Source of the DNA: Cyclospora cayetanensis
Lineage: Eukaryota > Apicomplexa > Conoidasida > Eucoccidiorida > Eimeriidae
Length of the DNA stretch: 64,000 nucleotides
Assembly (NCBI RefSeq): GCF_002999335.1
Contig: NW_020312102.1
Span: 30,826 to 94,825 of the forward strand
Direction of reading: 5' to 3'
The notes beneath the pieces are model-generated. The model ran no database searches. It was not told where the DNA came from and was given only the letters and a program-made list of their open reading frames with translations. Positions 34,628 to 46,534 of this stretch are shown piece after piece (position 1 is the stretch's first letter; each line of letters opens with the position of its first letter). The translations under genes and the position numbers were made by a program.

Positions 34628-36741
34628 GGCTACTACTCCGTCTCCGCAAATGCATGTCCATAGGCTTTCTTGGGGGGAGGCGAAGCAGATCGCACACAGC
34701 GCCTTGCTTACAGGAAGTGCAGCCTGTTTGCAGTCGTTTAGGGGCCCCCAACCGGGGGGGGAGGGGGGCCCAAAGGGGGTTCATACCTCACTTCCGTGTT
34801 CTGAATGTGAGTCACGAAACTTTGAACCTGGCGTTCCCCAACTGATCATCAGGGGCCTTACGCCAATCAGAAAGAGCCTCGAATTGACAGGCGCCCCGTG
34901 TTCATTCAACACACAGGTGTATTTAGGGACCACGCGGTGTCGTTCGCTAGGCCTCAGGTGCTCCTAGGAAGCCACGCTGCCTTGCCTTTCCGTAGTAGGT
35001 GCATCCGACTTAGGGCTAGCTCGTTTGGGGAATTTCAGTGCCACTGTTTTTCTTGGCACTGCATGCGTAAAAGGGGAATGTAGGCCTCCCCTTAACGCCC
35101 ATTTGATATGCCACCACCCCTTGTGTGGGGCCACCAAGGATTAAGAGGCCTTGGCCTCTTAGTCCTTGAGGAGGATAAGACTCACTTTTGGGGGTTATAG
35201 CGTTGCCCTCCATCGACTCTTCCACTGCTCTTGGAAGTGCGGTGAGCGCTTGAGGATGTTTTCAAGGGACTAAGTCCTACAGCTAACTTCGAGCGCGTGG
35301 CCCCTGTTTAGTTCGCAGGCGCACCAGTTGAATGGGCGAAGCAGTCGCCTGCAGCTCTAAATGTGCATTAGGCCTCGGGAGCTATGATTCCCGTAGCGAG
35401 GCTGGGCTGCTGCTGCTGGCAAAGGCCGACAGGCAACGAACGTTACGTCTTCCTCCAGGTACTACAGGTCTCTACGATACAAAATAACATGACAAGGATA
35501 GAGAAATATAACTATTGTTTCCCGAGGCAGCGAAGTAGATGTTTCGTCGACAGAGCCCACCTATATGAGGTGGCCCTGCGCGTGACCAGGTGTACAGACA
35601 CTGAAACACAACGTTTACAGGGCTTCATGAAAGCTAGGAAAAGGGCTCGACTAAGAAGCGGTGAAGCAGCTGAATTGCTAAACGATTTTATTCTTCAAAT
35701 TATTTAATGAAGGATTGTACTTTACGTTATTGTAAAATACATTGACCACATAGGGTGGGTGGGCTGGTGCTGCTGGGTGGTGGCTGGCATCCTCCATCCG
35801 CAAAGATTTGGTTTCGGCAAAGGTAAAAACAGGGGCCGAAGGCACGTAGTGACTCACGGCCTCTACAAGACACAAAGAGTAGAGACCAAACTACCTGCAA
35901 TGGTAAAGAGAGGGTTTGTTTATTGTGGGAATGGTTGAATGGGCGTCCTGTCCTTCCTGCGGTAAGGAAGACTTGAATGCAGGGCCTTTATATGCCCATT
36001 CTAGGGTTAAAGTTGCTCATAGACGGGATGCAACAAATCTCCCGTGCATTTATATTCAAGAAATAGCAATCTATGAGGTTGTTTTCAGAGAGACTAGGCG
36101 AAAAGAGTGACCTTCTCTGCGGACGAGGCCGAGCCTTGTTGGTTGTACGTGGGTCCTGCTGACTGCGGCAAAGCGTCCCTTTACTGTGTGGTTATCTCAC
36201 TTGTCTTGCCTTCTTTGCTCTCGAGTTTTTCCTTTACAAGGCGAAATAGATGCAAGACACCCTGCCTGAGCTTCCACTTTGCCCTTCTTCAGATTCCATC
36301 CAAGGCTTCGATCGCCTTCCACAAGGCTTGCCTGCCCCACCGACGCATATTTACGCACACATGCACACACCGCAAGGCACGCATAACGACAGTGGGCCTC
36401 GGGCCTCCTTTCTTTCTATTCTTTATTTTCTGAACGTCTTATTTCTTTTTATGCTTGTTAAGGAGGTCACCCCCCTCCCCGTACAATAGCCCACCCTATC
36501 CCCGATGTGGCTGCACAAACTCTGACAGTTGAAACGAACGCACTCAACACGCCAAGGTCTGCCTTCACCCCTTAAGGCATGCCTTCTTTTTCACTCCTTG
36601 GCATTCCCGCAGACCGCATCTGCTCCTCTCGTGCCTTTTCCCCCTAACTCTCCCCGATCCAACAAAGGCCCACCACGGGTGCTTGCGTCCTTGCACAAAA
36701 TAAGCACCCGCCGCTCTCCCTTTCCACCAGAAAGGCTCACA
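34628..36741. other. gene-poor stretch
   Basis: No domain-bearing frame. A block at ~35560-35707 reads QRLQGFMKARKRARLRSGEA before a stop and might be a final exon, but nothing upstream joins it. The hairpin at 35138-35169 and a G/C block near 34741-34772 are the only structures noticed. The 36250-36490 stretch is open in two frames without domain content. Confidence 0.4.
35138..35169. repeat. near-perfect short hairpin
   Basis: AAGGATTAAGAGGCC is followed after two bases by GGCCTCTTAGTCCTT, its reverse complement with one G-U-compatible mismatch. It lies in gene-poor DNA with no nearby coding block. Confidence 0.85.
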
Positions 36742-37626
36742 ATGGGCAGTCTCCTTGACCGTCTTGTCTTTATGCCTCCGCCCAAGACGGATATCTCACT
36801 GTATCCGGTGGAGTATCTGCGAACAGCGAAGGGCAGCATTATTCCCTTTGTGTTCATAAGGGGCTCCTCCCCCTTAACGCTGCTGTACAGCCACGGGAAC
36901 GCCGAGGACTTGGGGGGTGCCCTTCGCTACGTTCGCGGCTTCATGGCTGCTCTGGGTGTCTCTATCTGCTGCTACGAGTACAGCGGCTACGGCCACAGCA
37001 GAGGACAGGGCCCCAGCGAGACTCATGTCTACGCTGACATTGAGGCAGCCTTCAATCAACTGATCCACAGGCACCATGTGCCACAAGAACAGATCGTCGT
37101 TGTGGGCAGAAGCCTTGGCACAGGCCCCTCAACGTTCCTCGCCGCGAAGTACCCAGGCATCAAGGCCCTCGTCCTCATTAGCGCCCTAGCCTCCGTCTAC
37201 AGGGTTTCGATTCCCGTCCAAATACAGTCGCTACCAGGCGACAGGTTCTGTAGCATAGATAGAATGCTAAAGGTGAAAGCCCCCTTGCTGCTTTTACATG
37301 GCACAAACGATAAACTCACGTCTCCGGAACACGCGAGGGCCCTTGCAGAGAAAGCAGGGGCCGAGTACAGCGTCTGCTGCTTCTTATCGGGTGCCACACA
37401 CCGAACCATCCTGTCCTCTGACTGGAGGCCTATTATTAACGACGAAATCAAACAATTCCTCATCAATACGCACCCGCCAAGAAGCAGCAGCACAAACCCC
37501 AAAGAAGATTCGAGGCGTCCTCGAACCACGTACATGCGCTTTAAAGAAAAACCGACTTTTTCCAGAGCCAGCAAAAATGCGGCACCAGCACTGACCCGCC
37601 TGCTCAGCGGCATGGCTATTGCGTGA
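36742..37626 (+). CDS. ABHD17-like alpha/beta hydrolase (serine hydrolase)
   Basis: Predicted serine hydrolase of the ABHD17/FAM108 group; animal members remove palmitate from membrane proteins. It is a single exon of 294 residues. The ATG at 36742 is the first in frame, and the preceding CTCACA is a reasonable context. Landmarks are LLYSHGNAED (residues ~46-56, oxyanion loop), the nucleophile elbow GRSLGTGPS (Ser ~124), LLLHGTNDKLTSPEHA (catalytic Asp ~190) and ATHRTIL (catalytic His ~220, where relatives usually have GAGH). The N-terminal cysteine cluster that anchors animal ABHD17 is absent. Instead the protein begins Met-Gly, which could allow N-myristoylation (inference). A basic tail of ~50 residues follows the hydrolase fold. 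Being intronless is unusual next to the split genes here. Confidence 0.85.
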   Translation: MGSLLDRLVFMPPPKTDISLYPVEYLRTAKGSIIPFVFIRGSSPLTLLYSHGNAEDLGGALRYVRGFMAALGVSICCYEYSGYGHSRGQGPSETHVYADIEAAFNQLIHRHHVPQEQIVVVGRSLGTGPSTFLAAKYPGIKALVLISALASVYRVSIPVQIQSLPGDRFCSIDRMLKVKAPLLLLHGTNDKLTSPEHARALAEKAGAEYSVCCFLSGATHRTILSSDWRPIINDEIKQFLINTHPPRSSSTNPKEDSRRPRTTYMRFKEKPTFSRASKNAAPALTRLLSGMAIA

Positions 37627-37676
37627 ATGCATGCAAGACGCCATGTGGCTCGCCGAGGGCCACGTCGCTCTATAAG

Positions 37677-38129
37677 TAGAGCCTCGAGAAGGAGAGCCAA
37701 CTCTCAGCGACAGGGCGAATTCCGCGGATAACGAGGCCTATCTTGAGGAATTTGTACACTTAGAAGAGCTCCCCAAGAAGCGCCTTCGTTTTCACCCGAA
37801 GTTTCTGCTTCCGCGGAGAGGCCGCCTGTTAGCCCCTCAGGAAGGTGCATCGAAAGAGAAAGGCCTTCAAGGGAGTACTCCCTTGTGTACAGAGAAAGAG
37901 AGAAAGAAACCACCTCAATTTCCTCAATTGCCTTCTAGAGGCACCGGCCGCACGGGAGGACTGCCCCCCTCCTCCCTGCCCCCAGTCAGCGTGCTTTTGC
38001 AAAATTGAACCTGGGAGGCCAGGTTCCTGGGAAGAGCAGCCGTTTTTTTGTTTGGACCCCATCCGGGCTGTACGCGGCTCTTCGTGGCTTTGTATTTTCA
38101 AAGAGAGCTTCAAGACTTTGAGAAGCTGA
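37677..38129 (+). CDS. coding-like exons without a start codon, downstream of the hydrolase
   Basis: After a CTATAAG acceptor-like site, the frame is open for ~110 codons with convincing composition: DNEAYLEEFVHLEELPKKRL, then FHPKFLLPRRGRLLAP. It ends at a TGA near 38009. A second block in another frame reads EEQPFFCLDPIRAVRGSSWL, then IFKESFKTLRS, to a TGA at 38129. There is no ATG in the first block, so it should be an internal or last exon. It could be joined to the hydrolase gene by skipping its stop, or belong to a small separate gene. Family unknown. Confidence 0.3.
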
Positions 38130-38994
38130 GACTGTAGAGGGGGAGGGGCGATTTACTTCCCTAGGAGGGAGCAGGGGCAAGGAGCTCAGGGGAAGGCGTA
38201 AGGGGGTGCGTGAGGAGGAACTCAGCGGAGTGCCACATTCGGGTGTCTATACACCGACCCGAAAAAACGATACGTCAGCATGATAGACTGGGGTCCTCCC
38301 CCGTCTCCCCGACGCCTTGGCTAATGCCTGCTGAGTGAACTCATGGAGAATCGTACTAAAGCAGAACCCCCGCTGCGAGGCGCGCGGCCCCTGCCGCTGG
38401 CATCTAACACATAGGGATGAAAAGGAGTACTATGGGTCTTAGGGTATAGCACTAGTGGAAGAACTTGCACAGCCGCATTTCCCCTGGCCTCCCGTCTCCC
38501 CCTCTTCCTTCTCCTCCTCCCCCCCGCACATGCGTTCGTTCAAGCCCCCTTTTAGAAGGCCTCTCTGCACGTGCCGTCTACTAGCCTATGGCCAGGCTTC
38601 GCAGGGAAATCGCGGATGGTTCTCATTGACCATGGCTGCTGCAGGGGAGCTTGTACTTCGCCTGCAGAGACGCCCTTTCGTGAAGAAGCCGATTCTAAAT
38701 GTTGGGCCTCGCTATGCAAGGTGCCTCTAGACTCATGCAGCACGGTGAGGGGAGGCGAGTGCACAGACACTTAGCGCACAACGTAATATCCAGAGGTCCT
38801 GCGCAGGAGCACCAGAGTAGTCTCTGGGGAGTAGGCAGTAGACAGCAACAGAGGCGCGAAGAGCAAATGCAGCAGCCGCAGACGAAGCGGTACCCACACA
38901 GCATACGGTCACACTGTCGGACTGAAAGGTCTCTTGAATAATTTTGCTTCCAGCAGGAGGCGTTAAACGCCGTACACTACAGGCTGGCCGTCTC

Positions 38995-39029
<35 letters not shown>

Positions 39030-39540
39030 TTTTTTTTTTAATAACTTTTTTTCTTTAAAAATTTTATTTCGAGTCCTGAAGCCTCCTAAGAGGCGGCACG
39101 CAGTGCGGCTGCCGGCATGAAACAAATCGCGATTCAAAAGCGCATAGACGAGAAGAGAGGGCCTTTTTGCAAAATGCGGAAAAAGCCGAATTCTCTTCCA
39201 ACCCCCTTCTAAGGAGTTGCCGGGTGCAGCTAGGTCCTCATGACGCCTAAATAACGACAAATTCCTCACAACACCTCTCTTCTTCCGCGCACGCTCGACT
39301 CATATGGGTTCAAAATGCCAAATCCCGTTCTCCGTCCCCCCAAGAATCCTCAAGTGCGAGTGCGTGGGGGCCCCCCTGTGTGGTGGGGGCCCCCCGCCCC
39401 CCCTCGCGGGTACAGCCCGGGGGGCCGCTGCCGCCTCGCCTTCTTCTCCTGGTGCCTTCTCCTTCCTGGAAGAGAAAATGCATTTTGCGGAGAGCGCAAG
39501 AATGATGAATTGTGAAGCGCAGACTTTTGGTTCAAGGGGG
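38130..39540. other. gene-poor stretch with one short candidate
   Basis: At 38632-38730 (plus) an ATG frame reads MAAAGELVLRLQRRPFVKKP, ending ILNVGPRYARCL. With a donor-like AAGGTGCC at its end, it could be a first exon, but no partner was found. A (GT)n(T)n tract lies at 38998-39041 and G/C-rich GGGGGCCCCCC motifs at 39366-39425. The remainder holds nothing I can support. Confidence 0.35.
38998..39041 (+). repeat. (GT)n followed by (T)n
   Basis: About 13 pure GT units running directly into a T homopolymer of ~13. Confidence 0.95.
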
Positions 39541-39566
39541 CCCCTGTTGCAGTGTTGCGACAGCAG

Positions 39567-42500
39567 ATGATGTTGGGGGCCCCCAGCGTCCGACGGCTGC
39601 GAACCGGATGCATTGCAGCAGTGCCCTCCAGCACGCACAGCACCCTCCGAATCTCCCTTCCACAGCTGCAGCTGCAGAAGGGATATCCACGATGTGGCGA
39701 GGAGGATAAGCAGCAGCAAGAGCAGCAGCTGCTGCTCTTGCTGCCCAGCAAGAGCAGCAGCTGCAGCAGCACAAGCAGTAGCAAGAGCAGCTTCTGGTGG
39801 GGGCTGATTCATAATACGAATGCGGAGTTGCTGAGCGACACCTTTCGCTCGCCAGCAAATGGGCTGTTTCCAGCGGACTGCTTCTTCTCCTCGAGAGGCG
39901 ATGCCAGATACTCCAGAGCTGCGACTCGACGCATCAGCAACGCGGCGTCAGTAAGCCCTCATGCAACTGGAGGAGGTGTCGCAGCTTCTAGAGGCACTGC
40001 AGCTGCAGACACAGCGGTGTCTACAACCCCACCACACACCCCTCCACGGGCAGCAAGCAGCCCATTAGCAACAGCAGGAAGACGACCATTGGCAACAGCA
40101 GGAAGACGACCATTGGCAACAGCGGGAAGACGACCATTAGCAACAGCAGGAAGACCACCTTTGGCAGCAACAACAGCACAAAGCAGTGCGTCTATTTCCG
40201 CTGCTGCAGGGGAAGCAACCGCAGCAGCGACAGCGCTTGCATCCCTTGCTGCAGTTCGAGTTGTGTCTGCAATCACAAAGAACCTCGAGGGGACCCCTAA
40301 ACCTCGGGAGTCTCCGTCTTCTCCCTCTCATAAAGCAGCAGCAAGAACAGGCGCAGCAGCAACAGCAGATGCAGCGGAGCTTTTCAGACTGGGAACAAGC
40401 CATCCTTCGGCAGCGTCAGCAACAACAAGGCTGCCTTCTTTGCCGCCTCTCTGTGGTTTGCGAAAATCGAGGGTTGCTCGAATTTTGCGGGAGGGGTATC
40501 GGCGTTGCTTGCGGCACCTAAGAGAAGAACAGCAGCAGCCTTCGCAGCAGCAGCTGGAGGAAGAGCACCAGCAACACCAGCAGCAGCATGCGTTAAGGTG
40601 CCTGGTAGCGATGATTTGCATTGACAAACCTGCGATTTTTAGCCGCCTGCTGCTAGCAGCTCCTTTGCAGCAGCAGTCTGCCCTTGTGGAAGTATGCAAG
40701 TCGTCCCGCTGCTGGCTTTTCTCTTCTCGTGGCAGTCAGCGTCTCTTCTTCTCTAAAGTTTTCAGGCTCCTATTTGTGTGTATGTGTATTTGTGTGTATG
40801 TGTATTTGTGTGTATGTGTGTTTGTGTGCATGTGTATTTGTGTGTATGTGTATTTGTGTGTATTTGTATGTATGTGTATGTGTATGTGTGTATGTGTATG
40901 TGTGTATTTGTATGTATGTGTATGTGTATGTGTGTATTTGTATGTGTGTATTTGTATGTGTGTATTTGTATGTGTATGTGTGTGTGTGTATTTGTATGTG
41001 TATGTGTGTATTTGTATGTGTGTATTTGTATGTGTATATTTGTATGTGTGTGTTGTGGTTGGTGGTGTTTCCATCCGTTTGTCTTCGTATTTGCGTGTCT
41101 ATGTGTTGGTATGTGTGTGTATGAACATACAGCTTTATGTAAAGAAGTAAAAAAGCTCTTTTGATTCTTGAGTGCCTTCTTGCGCTTTGCATTTGTCTGC
41201 AGGCAACCTGCGGAGACACCCGGCTGGTGCGCGTGGCAGCTCTGCTGCTGCCACGCCTCTTGCGGGCTGTCTCATTGCTGCAGCAGCCGTCCTTCAGCAG
41301 CGTTTCGAATTCTGCTGCTTTTACGCCTGTCAGAGTTCGACTTCCCAGACTGAATGATCGCATAGAGCAAACCCTCTGCATGGACTCCCCAATGGCAGAG
41401 GGAGTTGCAGACTGCAGGTGCATGCGACGCTGGCTGTACAGACACCTCGTATGGAAATGGTCCTTAGTCGCCCTCGAGACACTCCAAAGGCAGCAGGAAA
41501 CGCAGCATTTGCGCCCTCTGCTGCAGGAGCTTCTTTTTATTGAGGTTACACGAACGCAGCGTTTTATTTCTTCGCTGCAGCAGCAACAAGAAGAGCTGCA
41601 ACAACGAGAAGAAGCGCAACAAGAAGCGCAGCAGAGGCAGCACCAGCAACAAGAAGAAGCGCAGCAAGAAGAGCAACACAAACCGTCAGCAGCAGCAAGA
41701 AAAACGGCATGGTCGCAAGGATGGCTCCAGTTGGTGGAAGAAGCAGCACATCCCTCTATAGTGTTGCGGGTAGCTCTCTCTGCCTTGCTCCGCAGCGGCA
41801 GTGGCAGCAGCAACCCCACCACTACCACTACCACAAGCACCTCCAAGGCTATGCCTGACTACTCTTCTAAGACTCTTTGGAAGACAGTGGCCTTCTGTCT
41901 TCGCCAAGAAGCGAGGCAGCATGCGTCTCAGTGCTTGGGATTGTCTGGCGGCGACTCTGTGAGCCTTGATGCAAGCCATCCTGGTTCCCCTCAGCGTGCT
42001 GCTGTTTCAGATCCCTCTCCTCAGCAGTCTGCATTTCTCGGTAAAATGTCAACACCAGAGAAGACTTTGAAAGTGCCGCCTACGATTCTACAGAGCTGCG
42101 TTGTTGGAGACACTGCAACGGCTGGGAGTGCTTCGAAGGAAGAACCAGCTCTCTCCTTGACTCCCCCCCCTCACGCTGCGGCAGCAGCGGCGATAGGGGC
42201 AGAAGGAGCTGCAGCTCTCTTGCAGTCGGAGAACAAGGCTTTCGAAGCAGGTGCAGTCGCTGCTGAGGAGGACGAGGCTTGCTACAAATCGCGCGTGGAG
42301 CTGCTGTACGAGGCTTTACATAAATATGTCGCCCTCGAGACGGCTACGGCAGCTGCCGCTGGAGAACTGCTCCCCCGACTGCCGCAGTGGTGGCAGCCTG
42401 CCTTCGGAAGTCTTCTGCTCAACGCTCCTCTGTCATCCGTCTTCAGACTGACGCTTCTCGAGGCTACCAGCCCAAGCAGCAGGCGGCGAAAGCAGCTGCT

Positions 42501-45500
42501 GCTGCACGAGGGAGCCTCCCTCTCCGTGCTGCGGCTGCGTAAAAAGCGGCAGCAGCAGCAGCAGGGAGAGCGACCTTTTGCTGCAGGAGCAGCAGCTGCT
42601 TTGCCGCATGCGGTGCCACTTCACACCGCAGCAGTCGCAGTAGCAGCAGCAGAGGCTCACACGGCAGCTGCATCAAGAGCAGCCGCAACATGGCCTAGAC
42701 AGCTGGTGCTCGCAGAGGCAGCGGCAGCAGCAGCCAAAGCCGCCCTCAGCAACGAGGAGCTGCTCCGGCTGCTGCATATTCACCAAGCGTCTCAGAAGGC
42801 AGCTTCACACTACGAGGCTCTAGAGCAGCAAGAGGAACAGGAGGCGCAAGAGGGAAGGGAACAGATGCAAGGCAATGAATTTGAGCGGCAGTCACTGCTG
42901 CTGCTGCAGGCGCACCCGCACGTGGTGGCAGCAGCAGCGTCTACAGAGGGAGCTGCTGCTTCCTTGACGTCGAGCTTCGGCTCTGTGCGGGTGTCTTCGG
43001 AGACAGCAGGCACTGCTCTGCCTAAGACAGCAGCCACACCTGCAGCTGCGCACAGAGAGGCTGTCTCTGTGCGCAACAGTCTCTTGGATTGCTTGATGTG
43101 GCGATGTTCAAGCCTCACAGAAGCGGAGGTGTGGAAGGCTTCGCGTGAAGCTCTCAGTCTCTGCGGTGTCTCTGTGTGTCTGGCTCACCACATCATCTCG
43201 CGTGCCCTCTTCTTTGCCTTGCCGCATGCAGCTGCGCTTGCTCAGCATGCAGCAGCCATCTGCAGCGGCGAGAAGGGGCGGAACGCTTGCGCAAGTGTAT
43301 CCGCATCGGTAGCAGCGACGTCTGCTGCTGAAGGCGACACTTCTGCGCATGCCACGGCAGCGCGAACCCCAGCGAAAACAGCGCAGCTTTCCTCCTGGAT
43401 ACGAGAAGCTACAGAGGAGGCGTGGCAGGCAGAGTCGAGCGCTGCTATCGAAGCAGCAGCCGCCGCTGTTGCTGCGGATGGAGGATTGGGACTGCTGCAG
43501 CGGTTGCATGCGCTGCTCCTGCTGGCTGCTCGCGTGGAGTGCTACAACCAGAGGCTTGTTGACGTTCTAGCAGTGGCGCTGCCCTCCGCTGCCGTCGTAA
43601 CAAGGTTCCCTGCTGCTGCGCGGAGTTTTGCAGCAGCAGGAGCAGCAGCGGCAGCAGCAGCAGGAGGAAGCTGTGCTCCTCAACGCGATGTTTGTACTTT
43701 GGATGTGCTGCCAGATGCGCTTTTCACATCTCTTATTCAGGCACTTGGAAAGCTGCAGGCGAGAGCAACAGAGACTTCCCTGCAACACGCACTGCTAGAG
43801 GTCAGCTGCGCCTCCCTACCCGTGTCTCGTTTGCCGCTGCTAAACGGTGTTGTTGTCGATGATCCTGCTGCCGAATTTCGTTCGCTGTTGCTGCCTTTGC
43901 ATGTCTTTGGTGCGATTTCGCTCAACGTTGTTTGGTGTGCGGGTGCTGCCGGTGCACCCTCTGATTGCCGTCGCTGTAAGTATTACTGCCTTCAAATGTT
44001 GCTGCTGTTGATGTTGAATGGTGCTGCTGGTGACTGAGAGCTTTTGAAGCGGTCGCTCTTGGCAACACCCCACACCCCCGCTCTCCCCTCCTCCCCCGCA
44101 TGCGTCAGTCCTGTCTCTCTCCGCTTTCGCGATTTGCAGTGTCTCTCCGCTTCCGCCTTGCGGCGCTGCAATGGACCCCTTTCTCACTTTTCCTGCGGAC
44201 AGATGCTGCTTGGACTTCATCGGTTGAGACACTGCGATGCGCATCTGCTCGAAGCATTTAGCGGCAAGTTTGCACGAGCCGCGTCTCGGCTGTATGCGCA
44301 GCTGCAGCAGCAGGAGCAGATCTCCATGCAAAAGCAGCTACAACAGCAGTCTCTGCAGCAGCTGCAGCAGCAGCAGCCGCAGCCTCTGCAGCTGTCTTCG
44401 CTTCAACACGCATTGCTGCAGTCGCTTACCCTCTCTGTGAGACAGCTGCCTCTGCTTCCACGTTGCATGCACAGATGTCGCGTAGGAGAGAGGGCAAAGG
44501 GAAACAGACAGACAGACAAACAAACACTGAGAGAGATATCCCCTCGCTGCTTCTACCCCCCTATAGGTACTTTGCTTCTAGCTGCTTCTTAATCCCACAT
44601 GCTTACCCCTGCTTCCCCTGCTCTGCGACTCGCTCTTGTGTAGGTTAGCGTCATAGGGCGCATGGGGTATCTGTATTTGCCTCTTCTTCAAACAGTCGCG
44701 AAGGTAGGGAAAACGATAAAAGCCATGTTGCTCTATCGTGAGGGAGAGCATCGTTTTAGCCCTTTTTCTGCTGCTGTTGTCAAAGTCCTTTCTTGCACGA
44801 GCTCCACGGAGAAACAACTCTTCGCATCCAGCCAGCTAGCCAGCTAGCCAGCTAGCGCTCACACATCGCAAAACAGTATTCGAAGGGGCTCTCCGAGTCA
44901 GGCAAAAAGGGCTTTTGGGTTGTTTACAAGCACCGTGAGGAGGAGAGAAGCCTCGAGTTTGCCTTTTCCCCAGCATGCCGCTTACGGCGAATGTGTAGCT
45001 CCTCAGCCGCTGCCTTGGACTGTTTGTGTGTGTGTGTGTGTGTATCTGCTGCTATACAGATCCACATCTTTTTTCCTAGAGCTGTGCAGCCTATGGGGGC
45101 AACACAGCTACTGCTATGCTGTTCTCAGTTCTCTCGAATTCAAGAGGGAGATCCCCCGCTCAAGGCGTTTCTTAGTGAGGGACCAATGCAGCTGCTGCAC
45201 ACAGAGTTGCCTCGCTCTTTCGCTGCAATCCTGTAGAATGCAACTGCTACTGCTACTACTGCTACTGCTACTGCTGCTCTTGCTGCTCCTCTTCTGTGTG
45301 TGCAACTGCTACTACTGCTACTGCTACTACTGCTCTTGCTGCTCCTCTTCTGTGTGTGCAACTGCTACTGCTACTACTGCTACTACTGCTACTACTGCTA
45401 CTGCTGCTCCTCTTCTGTGTGCAAGAGTTTGTACGTGTGGTAGCTGCAGATTGCGACAAACAGTCCTACTGCAGCCGCCTCCACTTTGGCCCCCATTGCA

Positions 45501-46461
45501 TGCACGCTGATTACGATCATCAGGGGTGTCTGCTGTGTTTTCGCTTCGTAGGATGGTCTGTTCCCCGTCTGCTTGCAGCAGTGAGGCACGTGCCGCAGCC
45601 TCCTTCTCCTCAGCAGGCAGTCCATCTCCTATGTGCCCTCGAACAAATGCGGCTACGAGATCCCCTTACTATTTCTCACCTTCTTTGGATCTTGACTGGG
45701 CAGCTGCAGATGCATCAGCGCCAGCAGGGGAAGCTGCCTGTCGCTGCTTCCTCGGGAGCCTTCCCCCCACCCCTTGGAGAGTTACAGCTCGCGCAGACTC
45801 CTGACACTGCGTCTAGCAGCTCTTCACAGTCCTCTGGCATGCACATATTTCGTAAGTTCTTTCGAAATCCCCCTCAAAACTAATTTGGCGATGTCTTTCG
45901 CACAGCAGGAGGCCTGTAGTGCAGCCTCTGCTCTGCGAAGAGTTTAAGTATGCGAGCACTGTTGGTGCTGTGGCTTGGGATATTGTTGTTGTTGTTTTTG
46001 TTGATGCGTTTGCTCTTGCTTTTGTTGTTGTCTTTGTTGTTATTGTTGGTATTGGTATTGTCATTGCTGGTGCGTTTGCTCTTGCTTTTGGGTGTTTTTG
46101 TTATTGTTGTTAGTGTTGTTCTTCCTGTTGGTGCGTTTGCTCTTGCTTTTTGTTGCTGTTCTTATTGCTGTTATTGTTGGTGCGTTCGCTCTTGCTTTTG
46201 TTGTTTTTGTTGTTTTTGTTGGTATTGGTATTGTCATTGCTGGTGCCTTTGCTCTTGCTTTTTGTTGCTTTTCTTATTGTTGTTGTTATTGTTGGTGCGC
46301 TTGCTCCTGTTTTCGTTCCTTGTGTTATTGTTGCTACTTCTGGCGTTGGTTTTTTTACTCCTTGTGCTATGGACGCATGGCGAAATGTGTGTATGTGTAT
46401 GTGTATGTGTGTATGTATAGGCGTGCATGCGTATGTGTGTATGTGTGTGTGTGTGTATGTG

Positions 46462-46534
<73 letters not shown>

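Noticed and set aside
40770..41846. 358-codon minus-strand frame
   Set aside because: Antisense to the helical-repeat gene and largely translated microsatellite (Thr/His repeats).
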